In this document: one piece after another, positions 26,700 through 38,731 of the stretch
Numbering within the stretch: the stretch's first letter is position 1
Layout of the letters: every line of letters begins with the position of its first letter
Assembly (NCBI GenBank): GCA_949751835.1
Contig: CATKHK010000016.1
Location: forward strand, 434,001 to 498,000
Length of the DNA stretch: 64,000 nt
Source of the DNA: Blepharisma japonicum
Taxonomy: Eukaryota; Ciliophora; Heterotrichea; Heterotrichida; Blepharismidae
Direction: 5' to 3'
Notes under the pieces: generated by a model
What the model was told of the DNA's origin: nothing
The model's input: only the letters and a program-made list of their open reading frames with translations
The model's database searches: none
Translations under genes and position numbers: made by a program

Positions 26700-27203
26700 T
26701 TATGACGTTGGAGCCTGAATTTCATCTAACAGAATACTATGGTATTCTTTTTTGGCACTTTCTTGCTGCTCAGGAGTTAAATCATTTGTTAAGCCAAAAA
26801 CCTCTCTTATTTGTTCAGCATTTTTTCTATCAATCAATGTTGCGACCTTAGCCCCACATAAATTAACGAGAGGTGCGATATCTAGTAAATGTGCAGCACA
26901 CAGAAGATCATACAAATCTGGGATTTCAAGTTCAACAAATGCTGCATCCCATTCTGATACGACTTCTTTGAGAACTTTAGCTCTCAATGGTCTTTCTATT
27001 GATGCTGGGGCGTTATTTTTATATTTATTGAGATACTCTAATATTTTTGATAAGGTTTGTGCTGAAAAGTTGAGTTCTATAGCATCGTCTCCTTCAAGGT
27101 CACTTAGAACTCTAGAAAGCCCTACAGAGTCCTTAGGAATTCTGAATTCTGGACCGTTTCCTCCTTCACTTTTTAGGATGTAAACTTCTTGATCAACGTC
27201 CAT
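26700..27203 (-). CDS. SKP1: SKP1 (SCF ubiquitin ligase adaptor)
   Basis: 167 residues with the SKP1/POZ fold. An N-terminal BTB-like part covers residues about 6-75 (V-Y-I-L-K-S-E-G-G ... I-L-E-Y-L-N-K-Y). The C-terminal dimerisation and F-box-binding helices follow (L-Y-D-L-L-C-A-A-H-L-L-D-I ... I-R-E-V-F-G-L-T-N-D-L-T-P-E-Q). SKP1 links F-box proteins to cullin-1. Of the canonical ending, I-R-x-x-F and D-L-T-P-E-Q are kept, with a short extension. There are no introns. It lies 54 bp upstream of the FERM gene on the same strand. Confidence 0.93.
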   Translation of the reverse strand: MDVDQEVYILKSEGGNGPEFRIPKDSVGLSRVLSDLEGDDAIELNFSAQTLSKILEYLNKYKNNAPASIERPLRAKVLKEVVSEWDAAFVELEIPDLYDLLCAAHLLDIAPLVNLCGAKVATLIDRKNAEQIREVFGLTNDLTPEQQESAKKEYHSILLDEIQAPTS

Positions 27204-28690
27204 GATTAATGAATTAGAATTTTTCAGAAAATAACCTTAGTATAAATTCCAGATATCGATTAATTACAAAGCTACTGATATTGATAAAATAAATTAAATT
27301 AAAGCAGTCTGTCTCTAAGGATCAAATAGAAGCTACCCTATGCCGAGGTAGGAATGTTTGGCAAGTGGAAAATGACCAGTGCTGGTCAAAATAAATTTAC
27401 AAATTTGGTTCTTCTTCAACTATAAGCTCTATTAGCCCAGGCGACATAGTGTCGCATGTGTCTGGGGTTTTTTGGCCTATACTTTCCTTAAGAAACGAAC
27501 GTTGTGGAATAGGTTTTCCCAACTTCCTTAAGGATCACAATTTGTTATCTTCAAGCGGTTTAAGTATTATGAAGTTATATATTGGAGTCGCACGCGGATT
27601 CTCATCTATGCTAATAATGCATCCCATTTTTAATTATTATAACCATAACATGGTTTTGAATAATTAGGCCCTGAAAGATGGTAGTTGAGAATTTTATTTT
27701 TATAAAGATTAACAGTCAAAGTATTTTATGTAAAAATAAATAGATAAGCAAAAATTAATATTGTCGAAATAGAGTGAAAAGTAAAGAAGCAAGAGTAAAA
27801 AAATAAAATAAATTCTGGATGATTTACGGGTTGCTAATAAAAGCTTTAGTGATACTTAAAAGGCTAGATTTGGCAGTTCTACTTTTAGACGTTAACGTTA
27901 TGAAAATCTTGCAATAATGTGGATAGTTTAGAAATTAGCCATATTTTTTGAGATTTGAAAAATCTCAGAAAAGAGAGTGGAGCTAACAAAGCCGGAGGGT
28001 AAAGAGGCAAGCTGCAACTTTTACATAAATAATCTGTTATAAATCTCTAACAATAATTCTTTGAGGTGGGAAATATATTCACCGAATTATTTTTTTATCC
28101 ATTTAAATCAAATAATTAAAATAACAGTTATATTGATAGAAGGATTAATTTTCCATATTTAAGCATATATTTGTGTCTATCAATAATTTTAGATCGAATA
28201 ATTTTATTTTATAAAAGCTAAAGCAAAATTCTGATTATTTATTTTACTTCATATCAACTTTTGAGATATTTTGATTTTAAAATAAATAAACAATTATCCA
28301 ATTATATATAAATTATTTAAATTAATTTGGAATTGAAAATTACAATTCAAATAGCCAAAAATTTGGCTTTGTGACTGCAAGGCCATTTTAACTCAATTTA
28401 AAAAGAAATCTTTAAGAGTGACATAGGGAAAGGATAATGATTATAAGGTATTGAGTCTAGGTTGAGGCATTTTATTTCTGTAAAAACTGCACTCAATCTT
28501 TAAAAGAGATTTAGTCGGTATAATGCTAAAAGAAAAAGTTCAGTTTATAATATGAAATACTGAAGTAAAAGTTTAAGACTACAATTTTGTGTTGCTTTAA
28601 GAATGTTTAGATAAGCTGATTATTATGGCTTATTACTATTAAAAAAAAATAATTTAATTAGTAAGATACTCTCATCAAAACAAATAAATA
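27204..28690. other. Long non-coding region
   Basis: No credible protein gene; the 72-residue ORF at 27449-27667 has no conserved character. About 27300-27660 is less AT-rich and contains several hairpins (see the candidate RNA entry). From 27700 to 28690 the sequence is very AT-rich with only small palindromes, e.g. GAGATT/AATCTC at 27950-27966. Confidence 0.5.
27300..27475 (+). ncRNA. Candidate structured RNA ending in a T-run
   Basis: A compositionally distinct island. GACCAGTGCTGGTC at 27374-27387 forms a perfect hairpin. CCCAG (27436-27440) pairs with CTGGG (27462-27466) around a second perfect stem, GCGACA/TGTCGC (27441-27455). This is followed at once by six T residues (27468-27473), as at RNA polymerase III ends. 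No known RNA family (tRNA, 5S, U snRNA, SRP) is recognised and promoter boxes are not evident. Strand and boundaries are guesses. Confidence 0.3.
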
Positions 28691-29602
28691 TTAATGTATA
28701 ACAGTTTTTAAATAATATAAAGACCACTCAGGAAAGCATTTCATCGAACTACATCTTGCTTTTTCATAATCTTCTTTGTGATTATTACTCTGTAACTCAT
28801 TAGGAAGCTCAGAATTTATAAGCTCTCCATTTGCTTTACTATTATCAAGTTCTTTTAAGACACATAAATTTGTTGTAGAAATATCTTCATCATTCTTTTC
28901 AGTATGTGTGCCATTTACAGGGATCTCAACTTCCATACTTATCTGAATTTCGTCATTTTTTGGTTTTTCTTCACTATTTACCAATTGATCTGTTTTATTT
29001 TCATTTTCCACCTGCTTTTCTGCTTTTTTTTCTTCATTGTTTATCACATTATCTTCTTCATCCTCATCAAGCGAAATAATCTCAAACGGCACAAACTTAT
29101 CTTCATCATTCTTTTTTTTCTCTTCTGTATCCCCCTTTTTAGGCTCATTTTCATACCATTCTTCTTCCTCCAAAATATTAAATTTTCTTTTATTCCACGC
29201 TTCTTCTAGCATTTTCTGGATATATGCACTTGTGTCTATTAAATTATATCTTTTTCCATTAGTAGCCAAAGGGTTTAAAACATGCAGCCTTTTTATCAAT
29301 AAAATCAAAGAGTTTTTTTCTAAAATTAAATCTCAATGCAAAATATCAATAGAAACAGGCGAATCTGGAGGCTTCAGGGTGTCTGAAAATTTTACTTTTA
29401 TAGAATAATAGCCATCATGAGCAGTGTCTTTATTTAGAGAAACTTTAAAAGGAGTTGTACAAGGATCGTCATATTTTAAATCTTGGGTAAATAAAGGATT
29501 AAAATCTGGCAGAAAATTCAAAGGCTCTGGCTCGGTGTTGAGATGCTTGATTGTGATGTAGCGTTTAATAAGGGTTAATATTCGTGATTCTGTAGAAGCC
29601 AT
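28691..29602 (-). CDS. Hypothetical protein with acidic C-terminal half
   Basis: 303 residues, one exon, bridging a TGA (Trp) at 29333-29335. The first 150 residues look folded, with alternating hydrophobic pattern and Y-Y-S-I-K-V-K-F. From residue about 150 the chain is dominated by Glu, Asp, Lys and Asn and is probably disordered. I do not recognise a family. It lies 58 bp downstream of the small coiled-coil gene on the same strand. Confidence 0.75.
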
Positions 29603-29660
29603 TGCTTATTAAAATATAATTATTGGGAAATTCTTATAGCAGGGGGATTTTTAGCTAAAA

Positions 29661-30158
29661 TTATAATTTTCTATTAAATCTGCTTATTTTTTGGCTGAAA
29701 GATGGATTTTTTGAATAAATAGGAGAGTCTGCTGCAAACTTCCTTGCTTTTAATTGAGAATTTTGCAGCTTTAATTCTTGGTTTTCTTTGATTAATTTTT
29801 CAATATCCAAATTCTTAGACTCAATCTCACTTTTCAAGTTTTCTATTTCAAGCTTTTGGGAATTAATTACATTCAAATAATATTTTTCAGTTGCAGTCAT
29901 AGTAACTCTTATATGTACATCAGATTCTGGAACTTGCTTTCTTTGAAAAGGAATTTTATCAAGACTTTTACTGCGCTGGTGACTCGCAAATCATGAAAAT
30001 TTCTTGAGAGAGCTTGGCTGATGCTCAAGAACCATTGAAGAGGTTAAACTCACTGGCTGTGTTATATTATAAATTTTTGAGTCACCTTCTTTTCGTATGC
30101 AATATGACTGACTTCTTATACCGGAAGACGTTTGTGCTCTTGCAAGTGTGTAGCTCAT
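29661..30158 (-). CDS. Small coiled-coil protein
   Basis: 165 residues, one exon. It starts at MSYTLARAQTSSG and is continuous through a TGA (Trp). The N-terminal 85 residues are Ser- and Gln-rich and basic. Residues about 90-145 form a clear heptad coiled coil (K-L-E-I-E-N-L-K-S-E-I-E ... L-K-L-Q-N-S-Q-L-K). Function unknown. Confidence 0.65.
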
Positions 30159-30519
30159 TGAAATTTATTCATTTTAATTAAAAAACAATTAAAAACTCCA
30201 CTCATTTATTTATGCTATAAGATACTGGTAGAGCTGAGTGTATTTTAATAATTACCATGCAAATTTTATTATTGATTAGAAATTAAATTTTTAATAAAAT
30301 ATAATCTAATTACAATAAAGCTATAAAATGCCACCAAAGTAATAGATATTTATTAAAATATCATAGCTATACTCAATAACTAATAATTTCTGAAATAAAT
30401 CGAGTCTCTTTAATATTGATTATTGCTGTATAATATCTAACTTTTTATGCATAATAAAATGTTTTATTTAAATTAATATTTTATTGTTCCATAAAACACA
30501 ATAATTATAAATCTAATAG
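30159..30519. other. Intergenic spacer
   Basis: AT-rich, about 360 bases between two minus-strand genes; nothing recognised. Confidence 0.4.
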
Positions 30520-33165
30520 TTAATTTATCCTAATCCACAAATTATAGGCTAATTCTGAACTTTTAGCTTCCATCATACCTCCACAAATAGCGCAGCTGTC
30601 AGGATTTTGTTCTTGCATAGCATCTTGGCATTCATGACAAGGATAACAATTTCCAGACAGGCACATTTTTTCTCCTAGAAATACCAATTTTTGATTATTA
30701 CAATTTGGGCAAAAAATTTTATTTTCATTTTCTATAATCATATTTGCTTGATAAGAAACAGGAGTGTTGCATTTTGCACAAACGTCATTTCAGCACAGAG
30801 CCCAGCACATTCTGCATAAAAGTCCATGAGGATTATCCCCTGGCTTGCATTCAAATTCATAGAAATCTAAAATATGCCGAGTTTCAGTACAACTTTCACA
30901 CTTCTCTTTCCAGCTATCGATTCCCATAAACATTTTTGCATTGCATACATTGCATTCAATTTCAGCTTGGAAATTTTGAATTTCTCGCCGACGTGACACT
31001 ACATATTTTTCTAGACAAAAAAGACAAATGCATCTTTTGCAATTGGTGCATTGGTTTGCTTTTTCTAATTCTAGCTCTTTAAGGCAGCTTCTACATTCAA
31101 ATTTATCGTGGGCGCTTAAATACTCATCTCTTAGCTTAGAATATTCAGAAAATCCAGTTAAATCTTTAAGCTCGATTATGAAGTCATCACATTCTTGACA
31201 GAAAAAAGACTCAAATCTGTTAGGTGCTATAAGGGTAAAGATGCAGCCTGAGCAGTAATAGTGATTACATGGGGATTTCCAAATGCCTTGCTGCTTGTTA
31301 CAATAACAGCAGGTTTTCACAATTTCGTGAATAACCTCATCAGTGAGTTTGATAAATTCTAACTTATTTAATTCCAATTTTTCTAAAAATTCAGGCTTTA
31401 AATTATTTTTCATGAAATCGATTTGCGTTTGGATTTTATTGACGCTTGCCATGGTTTCTTTTGGGTTAAGCTTGACGTTTGAATCTTTTAACTTGTTATA
31501 AAGGGAAACAATATTTCTGTCATAGCTTTGTATAATTTGAGATTCTAGTTTTAAGGCAGATTCATATGATTTTAATTCTTCTTCTTTTATTTTGCTTTTT
31601 TCGTCAGCTTCTTTTTTATAAAAATATATATATCTTTGAGGGTTTTCTATTCTGCGGGGTTTATAGACTCCTGAATTTACATCATATCCATCTAAAAAGA
31701 CCATTTTTTTGCTATAGAGAACATAAAGCTTTACTTCAGGATTTGTTATCATAAAAAAGTTCAGGACTGGGCAAGAATTTTCTTTTATAGGCTCATAAGC
31801 TTCTTTTACTATCCCTTGGTCTGTGGACTTAAAAACTTTGATCTTTGTTCTTAAAGAGTTGGCGAATATTTTAAATAAAAAGTCATCAGGTGGTGAGTTT
31901 CCTTCAAAAATTGCGTTTATTATTTCTTTGATTGTGTTATCAATTATTTCGTCACCAAGAGCTTGATCAAATAATCCTTTTGCTTCAGCAGAAAATAAAT
32001 AATTTTGGTTGACAATAGCGATCCAGCCTCTTAGGATTTCTATATTTCCATCATTTTCTGATAGTTTTGATACTTCTTCGATATTTTTGCTTAGCAAATT
32101 TCTCATGCTGTTCATTATAAGTTCGTATTGCTGATTTTGATAAGTTTGGAAAGTGTCTTTTTTCTGGCTGATTTCATAAGAAATTTTGTTATTTTCTGCT
32201 TTTAATGCAGGAATCATAAAATAGTCATAATAAGCAACAGCTAAAGCTGTATTCATATTAAATATTGACCCAATACCCCTTACTTGTGAAAAGCTAAGCT
32301 GCAAGTATTCAAAATCTGCTTCATTCATTACATATGGCTTTAACAAAGAAATATCAGTCCTTTTAGAAATCCCATCTGATTTCACAGGAGTGATCTGTGG
32401 AAATTGAAGCAACTTTGGGATTGACCGATTATTAAGAGATGCTGAAGCATTTAAAATTTTATTCTGAGGCGTTTTGGCTTCTTCTTCTCTTTTTACTGAA
32501 TTATTGCTTTTAATTGAAGCTTGTCTGTGGTGGAAATTGCTCTGGACATCGACTTCTGTTTCGAAATCTGAATCCTCTTCTTCTTCTTCGTCCATAGGAT
32601 CTTCATATTGCTGAGGCTGAACAACTTGTCCTACTGGGAAAGATTTATATAGTGGATTAATTTCAGTTTTCCCTAGAGATATGTCAGGGAGGTCTTCTTC
32701 ATCTTCAGAAATAATATTCGGAGGGGGTTGAGTATTTGGGATTACTCGACTTAGAGGAGAAGAATTAGACATGTTGGGTGCAGGCTGAGGTTTTGAGAGT
32801 GGATATATATTAGGCAAGTTAAAAGAATTAGGGAAGGGTTGAGAAGGGTTAAATTGAGCATTGGGATAGCCGGAATTTTGGAATGGTGGAGGATTGAACT
32901 GAGCTGAATTGAAGTTTGAAGGATTTTGGTATGGTGGAGGAGGAGGAGGATATGAGCCTCCCATTTGCTGGTTATAGTAGGGATTTTGCCCTTGATAATA
33001 GGGTTGATTAATTTGGCCTGGAGGATAGTTTTGATATGGGTTGCTTGCGTTGCTGCTATTGAGATATTGAGAATTCTCCAACGATGGGGAAGGATCTGGC
33101 TCATCATATTTTCCCACCGGCTTTTGCTTCTTTGACGACTTTTTCTTTAAATCCTTCCTTTGCAT
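30520..33165 (-). CDS. Large RING / multi-zinc-finger protein with Pro-rich N-terminus
   Basis: 881 residues, one exon, bridging a TGA (Trp) near 30790. Residues 1-170 are rich in Pro, Asn, Gln and Tyr and likely disordered; an acidic stretch follows near 185-215. A folded region at about 280-530 (N-T-A-L-A-V-A-Y-Y-D ... F-A-N-S-L-R-T-K-I-K-V) faintly recalls otubain-type OTU domains but I cannot see a catalytic triad. After a coiled segment the last 240 residues hold at least five CxxC clusters. The first is a C3HC4-like RING (C-C-Y-C ... C-N-H-Y-Y-C-S-G-C ... C-Q-E-C). The last, after the TGA, ends C-A-I-C-G-G. Probably a ubiquitin ligase or a scaffold; substrate unknown. Confidence 0.8.
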
Positions 33166-33371
33166 ATTATTTTTATTTCTATAATTTTATATAAAATCAT
33201 AAAAAATTTATCAATTCTCTTCAAATTTAATTTTCTTTTGTTAAAAATAATCTTCAATATACGATTTTTCTTATAAAGTTTTAATTATTCCTGATCCTTA
33301 TTTTCACCATAATTCCATTTAAATCCTAAAATCTTAAACTTATTTGTGAAGTTTTTTAAAGCCATTTCATA

Positions 33372-35321
33372 ATGAATGAAATTGAAAAGTGGAGAGCCCA
33401 ACAGCAAAAAGAAAAAAAATACCAAAAAGAAATAGAGCCAAGAGATTCTTATAGAAATATTGCTCAATCAATTTTTAATGAAAAATCTGATTTTACAAAT
33501 TCACAGAAGAATTTAAGAGCTTCACAAGAACTAAAAAATCCTTATACCCGCTCATATATGCAAAACTATTTAAAGAGGCAAAAAGAGAAGTCAACTGAGG
33601 ACATATACCCGGACTATCAGAGAATTCCTGAATTTCTGAACGAATTTACACCTTCAAAACGCCCAGAAAGCCCAATTGATTATGTCCCACAAAAAGAGAG
33701 AGAAATTGATAAGGAATTTTTAAAGTCTACTTATCAAAATCTAAAAACAGACGCCTCAAGACTTATTCAAGAGCTGCAAAGGAAGCAGCAAGAAGAAGAC
33801 AGAGAGTTAAATGCACTATTGGCTCAGGAATACGAATCAAGCTCTGAACACCTTTTAGACGAAGAAAGTTCAGAAGAACTAGGATTTACTCTATCAAAAC
33901 CGCTAAATACAAAGCCTGAAGAAGTGTATACAGAGACTTTCTATGAGCTGGACGAGCAGCCAGTTAATGAAAATGCTTTAAGTTATGAGAAGTTTTCGTT
34001 TAAGAATATTGATAAAAAAAAGGAAAAAAAGCTGGAAATTGATAGAAATCAAGAAGTCAATTATTTCACTTTTGATCAAAAAGTGGAGCCACCTAAAAAG
34101 GTGGAGCCACTGAAAAAAGTGGAAGAAAAAATAGAAAAATTGAATAAAACAGAAGTGGAAAATAATGCTATAACAGAAAAACAATTGACTAAAACCCATA
34201 TGAAAAGTACAAGCTCTATACATTTGAGCACAAAATCAATTGACATTCAAGCAGATTTTCCAATAGAAGAACCTGAATACCCTCAGAAATCTAGTAGAGA
34301 GCCTTCAAGGCAAGAAACCCCTCGCGAAAGTCTGCCTTATTTTGGAGTTCAAGTTGTTCCAGTTTATCAATATATGCCTCCCCCAGTAATGATGCAATAC
34401 CCCTACCCTTATTATCCTCCTCAATTTATGCAACCTCCTCAATACATGAATTATCAGCCTCAGATGCCTCAGCCTCATATGTTTAGTAATCAAATTCTTC
34501 CTAACACTGCTTATGTAAACCAAGTAAAAGAGCAAAGTCCTCAAATAAACCGTGTCACAAGTAGCCAGAAGTTTGAATTTACAGAAACTGTCAAAAAATC
34601 AGCCCCAAAGCCACAAGTTTCTTCAGAAAAAAGGCCAAGTAGTGCTGCTGTGAAAAAACGTGAAGTTTTAAAATATGAAAAACCGATGACACCGATGCCA
34701 TTTTCACCAAGAGAGCCTGTCACAAAAAGATCTGTAACCCCACTCTCAAGATCTCCTTGTATTTCTCCTAAAACAGCTAGGCCTTCACTTGCAGAAAAGG
34801 CTTCATTAAATACTTCAAGAAGTTTTACTAAAACTCCAATAGAAGATGATATAAATGTGCCTGCAGAAGCTTGGGATATAAAATTTTCAGCTCCAAATAA
34901 ATCAACTGACAATAAGCAGGAAGAATTTCTGAAGCGTCTACAAAAGCGCAGCTTAACTAATAAAGTTACAAGTAAAAAAGAAACAAAAACCAAAGAAGAG
35001 CTCCAACAAATAAGAAAAGAGATGCTTAAGTCAAAAGTTGCGAAAAAGCCTCAAAATGAGATTATTGTAGAAGTAAACGTAAAAGAAAGCCCTAATAAAG
35101 GTCCAAATCCTGAACTGCTTAAAAGATTAGCAAGTGGAGAAAAACCAAAAGTTACAAGAGAAGAAATGAAAAGATTAACAGCAAAGCATTATTCGAAATT
35201 GCCTGAAGTGAAGAAAAAGCAGGAAGAAGATTTAAAAAGACAAGAATTGATATCGAGGCTGGAAAAAGCTAAAGCATATGATAAAAATAGACATATGCAA
35301 AGAAAGCTTAAAGATAATTAA
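33372..35321 (+). CDS. Hypothetical low-complexity charged protein
   Basis: 649 residues, one exon, divergent from the RING gene with 206 bp between starts. The N-terminal third is Glu/Lys/Gln-rich with coiled-coil potential (E-L-Q-R-K-Q-Q-E-E-D-R-E). The middle is Pro/Tyr/Met-rich (about 325-390). Then comes a basic Ser/Thr-Pro segment with many possible proline-directed phosphosites (about 430-485), and finally Lys-rich helices. This looks like a cytoskeleton-associated or scaffold protein, but no family is recognised. Confidence 0.75.
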   Translation: MNEIEKWRAQQQKEKKYQKEIEPRDSYRNIAQSIFNEKSDFTNSQKNLRASQELKNPYTRSYMQNYLKRQKEKSTEDIYPDYQRIPEFLNEFTPSKRPESPIDYVPQKEREIDKEFLKSTYQNLKTDASRLIQELQRKQQEEDRELNALLAQEYESSSEHLLDEESSEELGFTLSKPLNTKPEEVYTETFYELDEQPVNENALSYEKFSFKNIDKKKEKKLEIDRNQEVNYFTFDQKVEPPKKVEPLKKVEEKIEKLNKTEVENNAITEKQLTKTHMKSTSSIHLSTKSIDIQADFPIEEPEYPQKSSREPSRQETPRESLPYFGVQVVPVYQYMPPPVMMQYPYPYYPPQFMQPPQYMNYQPQMPQPHMFSNQILPNTAYVNQVKEQSPQINRVTSSQKFEFTETVKKSAPKPQVSSEKRPSSAAVKKREVLKYEKPMTPMPFSPREPVTKRSVTPLSRSPCISPKTARPSLAEKASLNTSRSFTKTPIEDDINVPAEAWDIKFSAPNKSTDNKQEEFLKRLQKRSLTNKVTSKKETKTKEELQQIRKEMLKSKVAKKPQNEIIVEVNVKESPNKGPNPELLKRLASGEKPKVTREEMKRLTAKHYSKLPEVKKKQEEDLKRQELISRLEKAKAYDKNRHMQRKLKDN

Positions 35322-35610
35322 ATATGTCTTAGTGTTTAATATGGAAATAGCGATTAGGAGAGGAAACTATACAGAGAAATATTGACATATTTTGGCCAAA
35401 AAATAAGTGAAACAATAAGATCTAGGAAGTATTAACTGTTTTTTTGTGTAAAAATAATAAAAATCTTTAAAGATATTTTTCTGTTATTTTAGGCTCTCAA
35501 ACTGATTTTAGCCATAAATTAAGCTTTAAGCTATAAGATTGAAATAAATTTCAATTTAATTTGCTGAGCAGAGATATCTTTACTAATTTGTTTTGAGTAG
35601 ACATTATATA

Positions 35611-38235
35611 ATGTCATTTGAAAAAGTCGATGCAAAAGATACTCTTTCAGAGTTTTCAAGCAAAAATAGTGTTCTGTTTAGCCTATTAAGCTTCCATAAT
35701 GATTTTCTTCACTTTGGCAGCTTATTTTCAAGGTAATTTTAACATAGCCAGCTAGCCTCAGACAATGAAAAAGCTTATAACTACTTTAAGGATTTTTTTA
35801 ATGGAGAAGATAGTTTAAAACTTTTAGAATTCATAGAAAACTCAATATTTGATAACAAAACATTGCAAATTTACTCAGAAATACTTATTAAGATAATATC
35901 AAAGTAATTTATAAAAAGGAAATGGAGTTTATTCCCTTATGATTTTAATTCAAGATTATGCAAAATAATCCAAAAAAGGATTTTTGATGATGCTAAAGAT
36001 ATTATTAAATTGAGAATGCTAAAAGAATGCTGGGCACAATTGATTGGAGAGATGTATTTTCATGAAAATAACGAAAATCTCTGAGAATTTATAATTGGAA
36101 CTTTGGATCTTTCTTATAAACACATAGATATAGGCATTGATATAATCAAATACATAATAAAGCGCCAAAATATCTTAGAAATGTTATGTATAAAAGATTT
36201 TCATAGAAAATTCTCTCAATTGATGCCTATTACATCCCCAATTACAAAAATAATAGAAAGCTTATTATCAAACAAAAGCCAAACTAGTGAGCTCGGAGAG
36301 ATTAGCTTTAAGATTTTTAAATCCGAAATATTACCATCTCTATTTATTAAACTTGTAAATACTCTAGAGACCCTTATAGATGATGCAACCAATAATGGTA
36401 ATAAAATTGAAATTATCCAGAAAATTGTATTTTTAGTAAATGATATTTTGGGGTTTGATGGAAAGTTGGTTTTTAAAAATGAAGAAATTGATGAAATTTA
36501 TTCAAGAAATATATTTTTGACATATTTCAAATTATTTGAAAACTTTTTAGCATTAAACAACCCTTTGGCTGCTGCAAATTGCTTGCAATTTATAGAGCTT
36601 AATCAGGAAAAGATATTTATAAACCTAAACCAAATTCTTGCTAGATATCACATTATAGAAATAATCAAAGGAATTACAGTGATCTTAAAAACAAAATTTG
36701 GCCTTGATCATGAAATTGTTTACAATTCTTTTATCAAACTTATATCTAAATTAGACCACAAAGAAATAGCCCATAATATTGATTTTTATATGGAAATCAG
36801 CAGCTTTACAATCAATGCTTTACAATCAAAAAATTGTTGACTTGATTTAATAATTTTTTGGAAAAATCTTTCAGAAAATGATTTCTTTATGGATGGGGTT
36901 TTAAAGCAAACTTCATGGGATATTTGAAAAATCTATGCAAAAATCATTTTAGATTTTGAAGATGAGGTAATATGGAGCCATGATGACGCAAAATCTGTAG
37001 TTGTGCTTAAAATTTCAAATGACTATTATCAGGAATTTGGAAGATGAATACTTAAGAATTATAATGTATTAATATCAACAGATATAGAGTATGAAAACTG
37101 CTCAAAGCTAATTAAACTGATTTATATTTGATGCTCTGTACTAAAAAATGACTATAAAAATTTATCCCACAAAAGCCCGGTCTCAATAGAGGTAAATTTT
37201 GATAAGTTTAGCATTCATCAAGAAATGCTTGAAAATGTTTTAAAGCTGATTTTGACAATAGGAAGCTTCAATAATATATTTTCTCATCCATTAATGCAGC
37301 CTTGTCTTTATTTCATAAAATGCTTTACTAAGCTCTACTGCAGTAGTTTCTGAAGCCAAACACTCAGCAGCTCATTTTTAGACATCATTTTAATCAAAAT
37401 TTATCAGGAATTCTTATGTTTTAAAGTTGATACACATCCTATTTGCCTTCAAATATTTACAAAATTAATCAAGCCTATCCACTATGTTTTAGAAAATAAA
37501 AATAGAGCGTTAGTATGTGGAATATTTTTGTTAAAAGAAATTCACGTTATAGAAATAATGAGACTTTATGCTCAATACATTTTAAAAAACTCAACAAAAA
37601 TCCCTAAAATCAGAACAGATTTTTCCTTTGCTATGGCAAATCTCTATAGTATTTCTAAAGAAAAAATTGATTTATTTTACTTATTGACACCTATTTCTAT
37701 TTTATCCGAGATTTCTACAGAAGAATTGAGTTATATTTATCAAGACTTAAAAGGAATTATTAGAGCTTTAAACAATTCAGAAGATTTTGAGATTTTTTTT
37801 GATTGATATTTTCTGAATGAAAATAGGATGACTCAAATAAATTCAGATATTTCACATAGTTTATTTACTATGCAATTTATTAAAGAATTTATAGGTAAAT
37901 TTATTATTTTTGTTGGTAATTTCGAAATTAATAAAACTCAGATTATTTTAGCATACGCAATAAAGCATTTGAATAATACCTTTACAGTCTTAGCAAACAG
38001 CGATTTTACAAATATGACAAAAGAAAAGTTAAATATTCTTGAAACTTCTATTGATATACTCAACGATATTATAAAATCCAAAATAAATCAGCCATACCAA
38101 AATTTGGATTTTATGGAAACAATAAATCTTACAAATATAGCAATAAACCATTATACAATTGAAATTCTGTGTACCAAACCTGAAGCATTCGAAAAATGCT
38201 GTGAATTTATAAAAAATGTAAAATTAAATAACTAA
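35611..38235 (+). CDS. Exportin/importin-like helical-repeat protein
   Basis: 864 residues after splicing two 15-nt introns (35733-35747 and 35904-35918), with TGA as Trp at many sites. The chain is almost wholly helical, with alternating hydrophobic helix pairs (for example I-I-E-I-I-K-G-I-T-V-I-L) of the kind seen in HEAT-repeat nuclear transport receptors. The N-terminal part recalls the exportin-7/exportin-4 group, but this is an impression only and the protein is shorter than those. The start ATG at 35611 is the first in frame; the intron positions support it. Its stop lies 31 bp from the stop of convergent AP-3 sigma. Confidence 0.55.
35733..35747 (+). other. 15-nt intron 1 of the helical-repeat gene
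   Basis: GTAATTTTAACATAG. It carries in-frame stops; removal joins L-F-S to S-Q-L-A-S-D-N-E-K. Confidence 0.88.
35904..35918 (+). other. 15-nt intron 2 of the helical-repeat gene
   Basis: GTAATTTATAAAAAG. It removes an in-frame TAA and joins I-I-S-K to K-W-S-L-F-P-Y-D. It is the only one of the seven introns ending AAG rather than TAG. Confidence 0.82.
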
Positions 38236-38266
38236 AAAAACAAAGTATTTCATTTGTAATTATTTA

Positions 38267-38731
38267 TTAAGACTTTCTTTCCAGTGCAATCATATTTTGT
38301 GAAATTTTCCAAATTTCTGAAATATTCGTCTCAATAACCATCCCTCCCATCACGAGCTCTTCAAGCAGTGCATAAGCCCTCTCCGGATGGAAAACCAAAT
38401 CAAGCTCGCATACATTTTCAAAAGCTTTATCTAAAACTTCAACAAAAACTTGTATTAAATCAAGGATCCCTAATTCATTTTCTGCTTCATCTACTACAAA
38501 AACTATATATAAAGTGGCATACAACCTAAAAATTACTTTGCAGCCTCTCCATAAATTGGATTCTTCGATAAAATTGCAGCTATATTCTCCTCGTTTTGTG
38601 CATTCTTTAAATAAATTCGCAATAATTTCGTTTTTCTTGTCGTGAGGCTAAATGGGCTTTACGATTTCTTCATAAAACTTCACAAGTCGATGTTTTCCTG
38701 CTGTGTTAAAAATGATGACGGCTTTTATCAT
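38267..38731 (-). CDS. AP3S: AP-3 complex sigma subunit
   Basis: 149 residues after splicing one 15-nt intron (38648-38662). The MIKAVIIFN start, the Y-A-T-L-Y-I-V-F block, E-L-G-I-L-D-L-I-Q-V-F-V-E, F-E-N-V-C-E-L-D-L and the V-M-G-G-M-V-I-E-T-N signature identify sigma-3 of the AP-3 adaptor. AP-3 sorts cargo from endosome or Golgi to lysosome-related organelles. The longin fold covers the whole protein and length is normal (about 150 after the start). The intron replaces part of the loop after K-F-Y. Confidence 0.95.
38648..38662 (-). other. 15-nt intron in AP-3 sigma
   Basis: GTAAAGCCCATTTAG on the minus strand, holding the only in-frame stop (TAG). Removal restores the conserved AP-3 sigma N-terminus. 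Confidence 0.93.

Noticed and set aside
27449-27667. 72-residue ORF in the long gap
   Set aside because: No domain, no conserved pattern, and it lies on a structured GC-shifted island; probably chance.
28904-29408. Plus-strand ORFs over the hypothetical acidic gene
   Set aside because: Phe/Ser-rich shadows of the minus-strand Glu/Lys codons.
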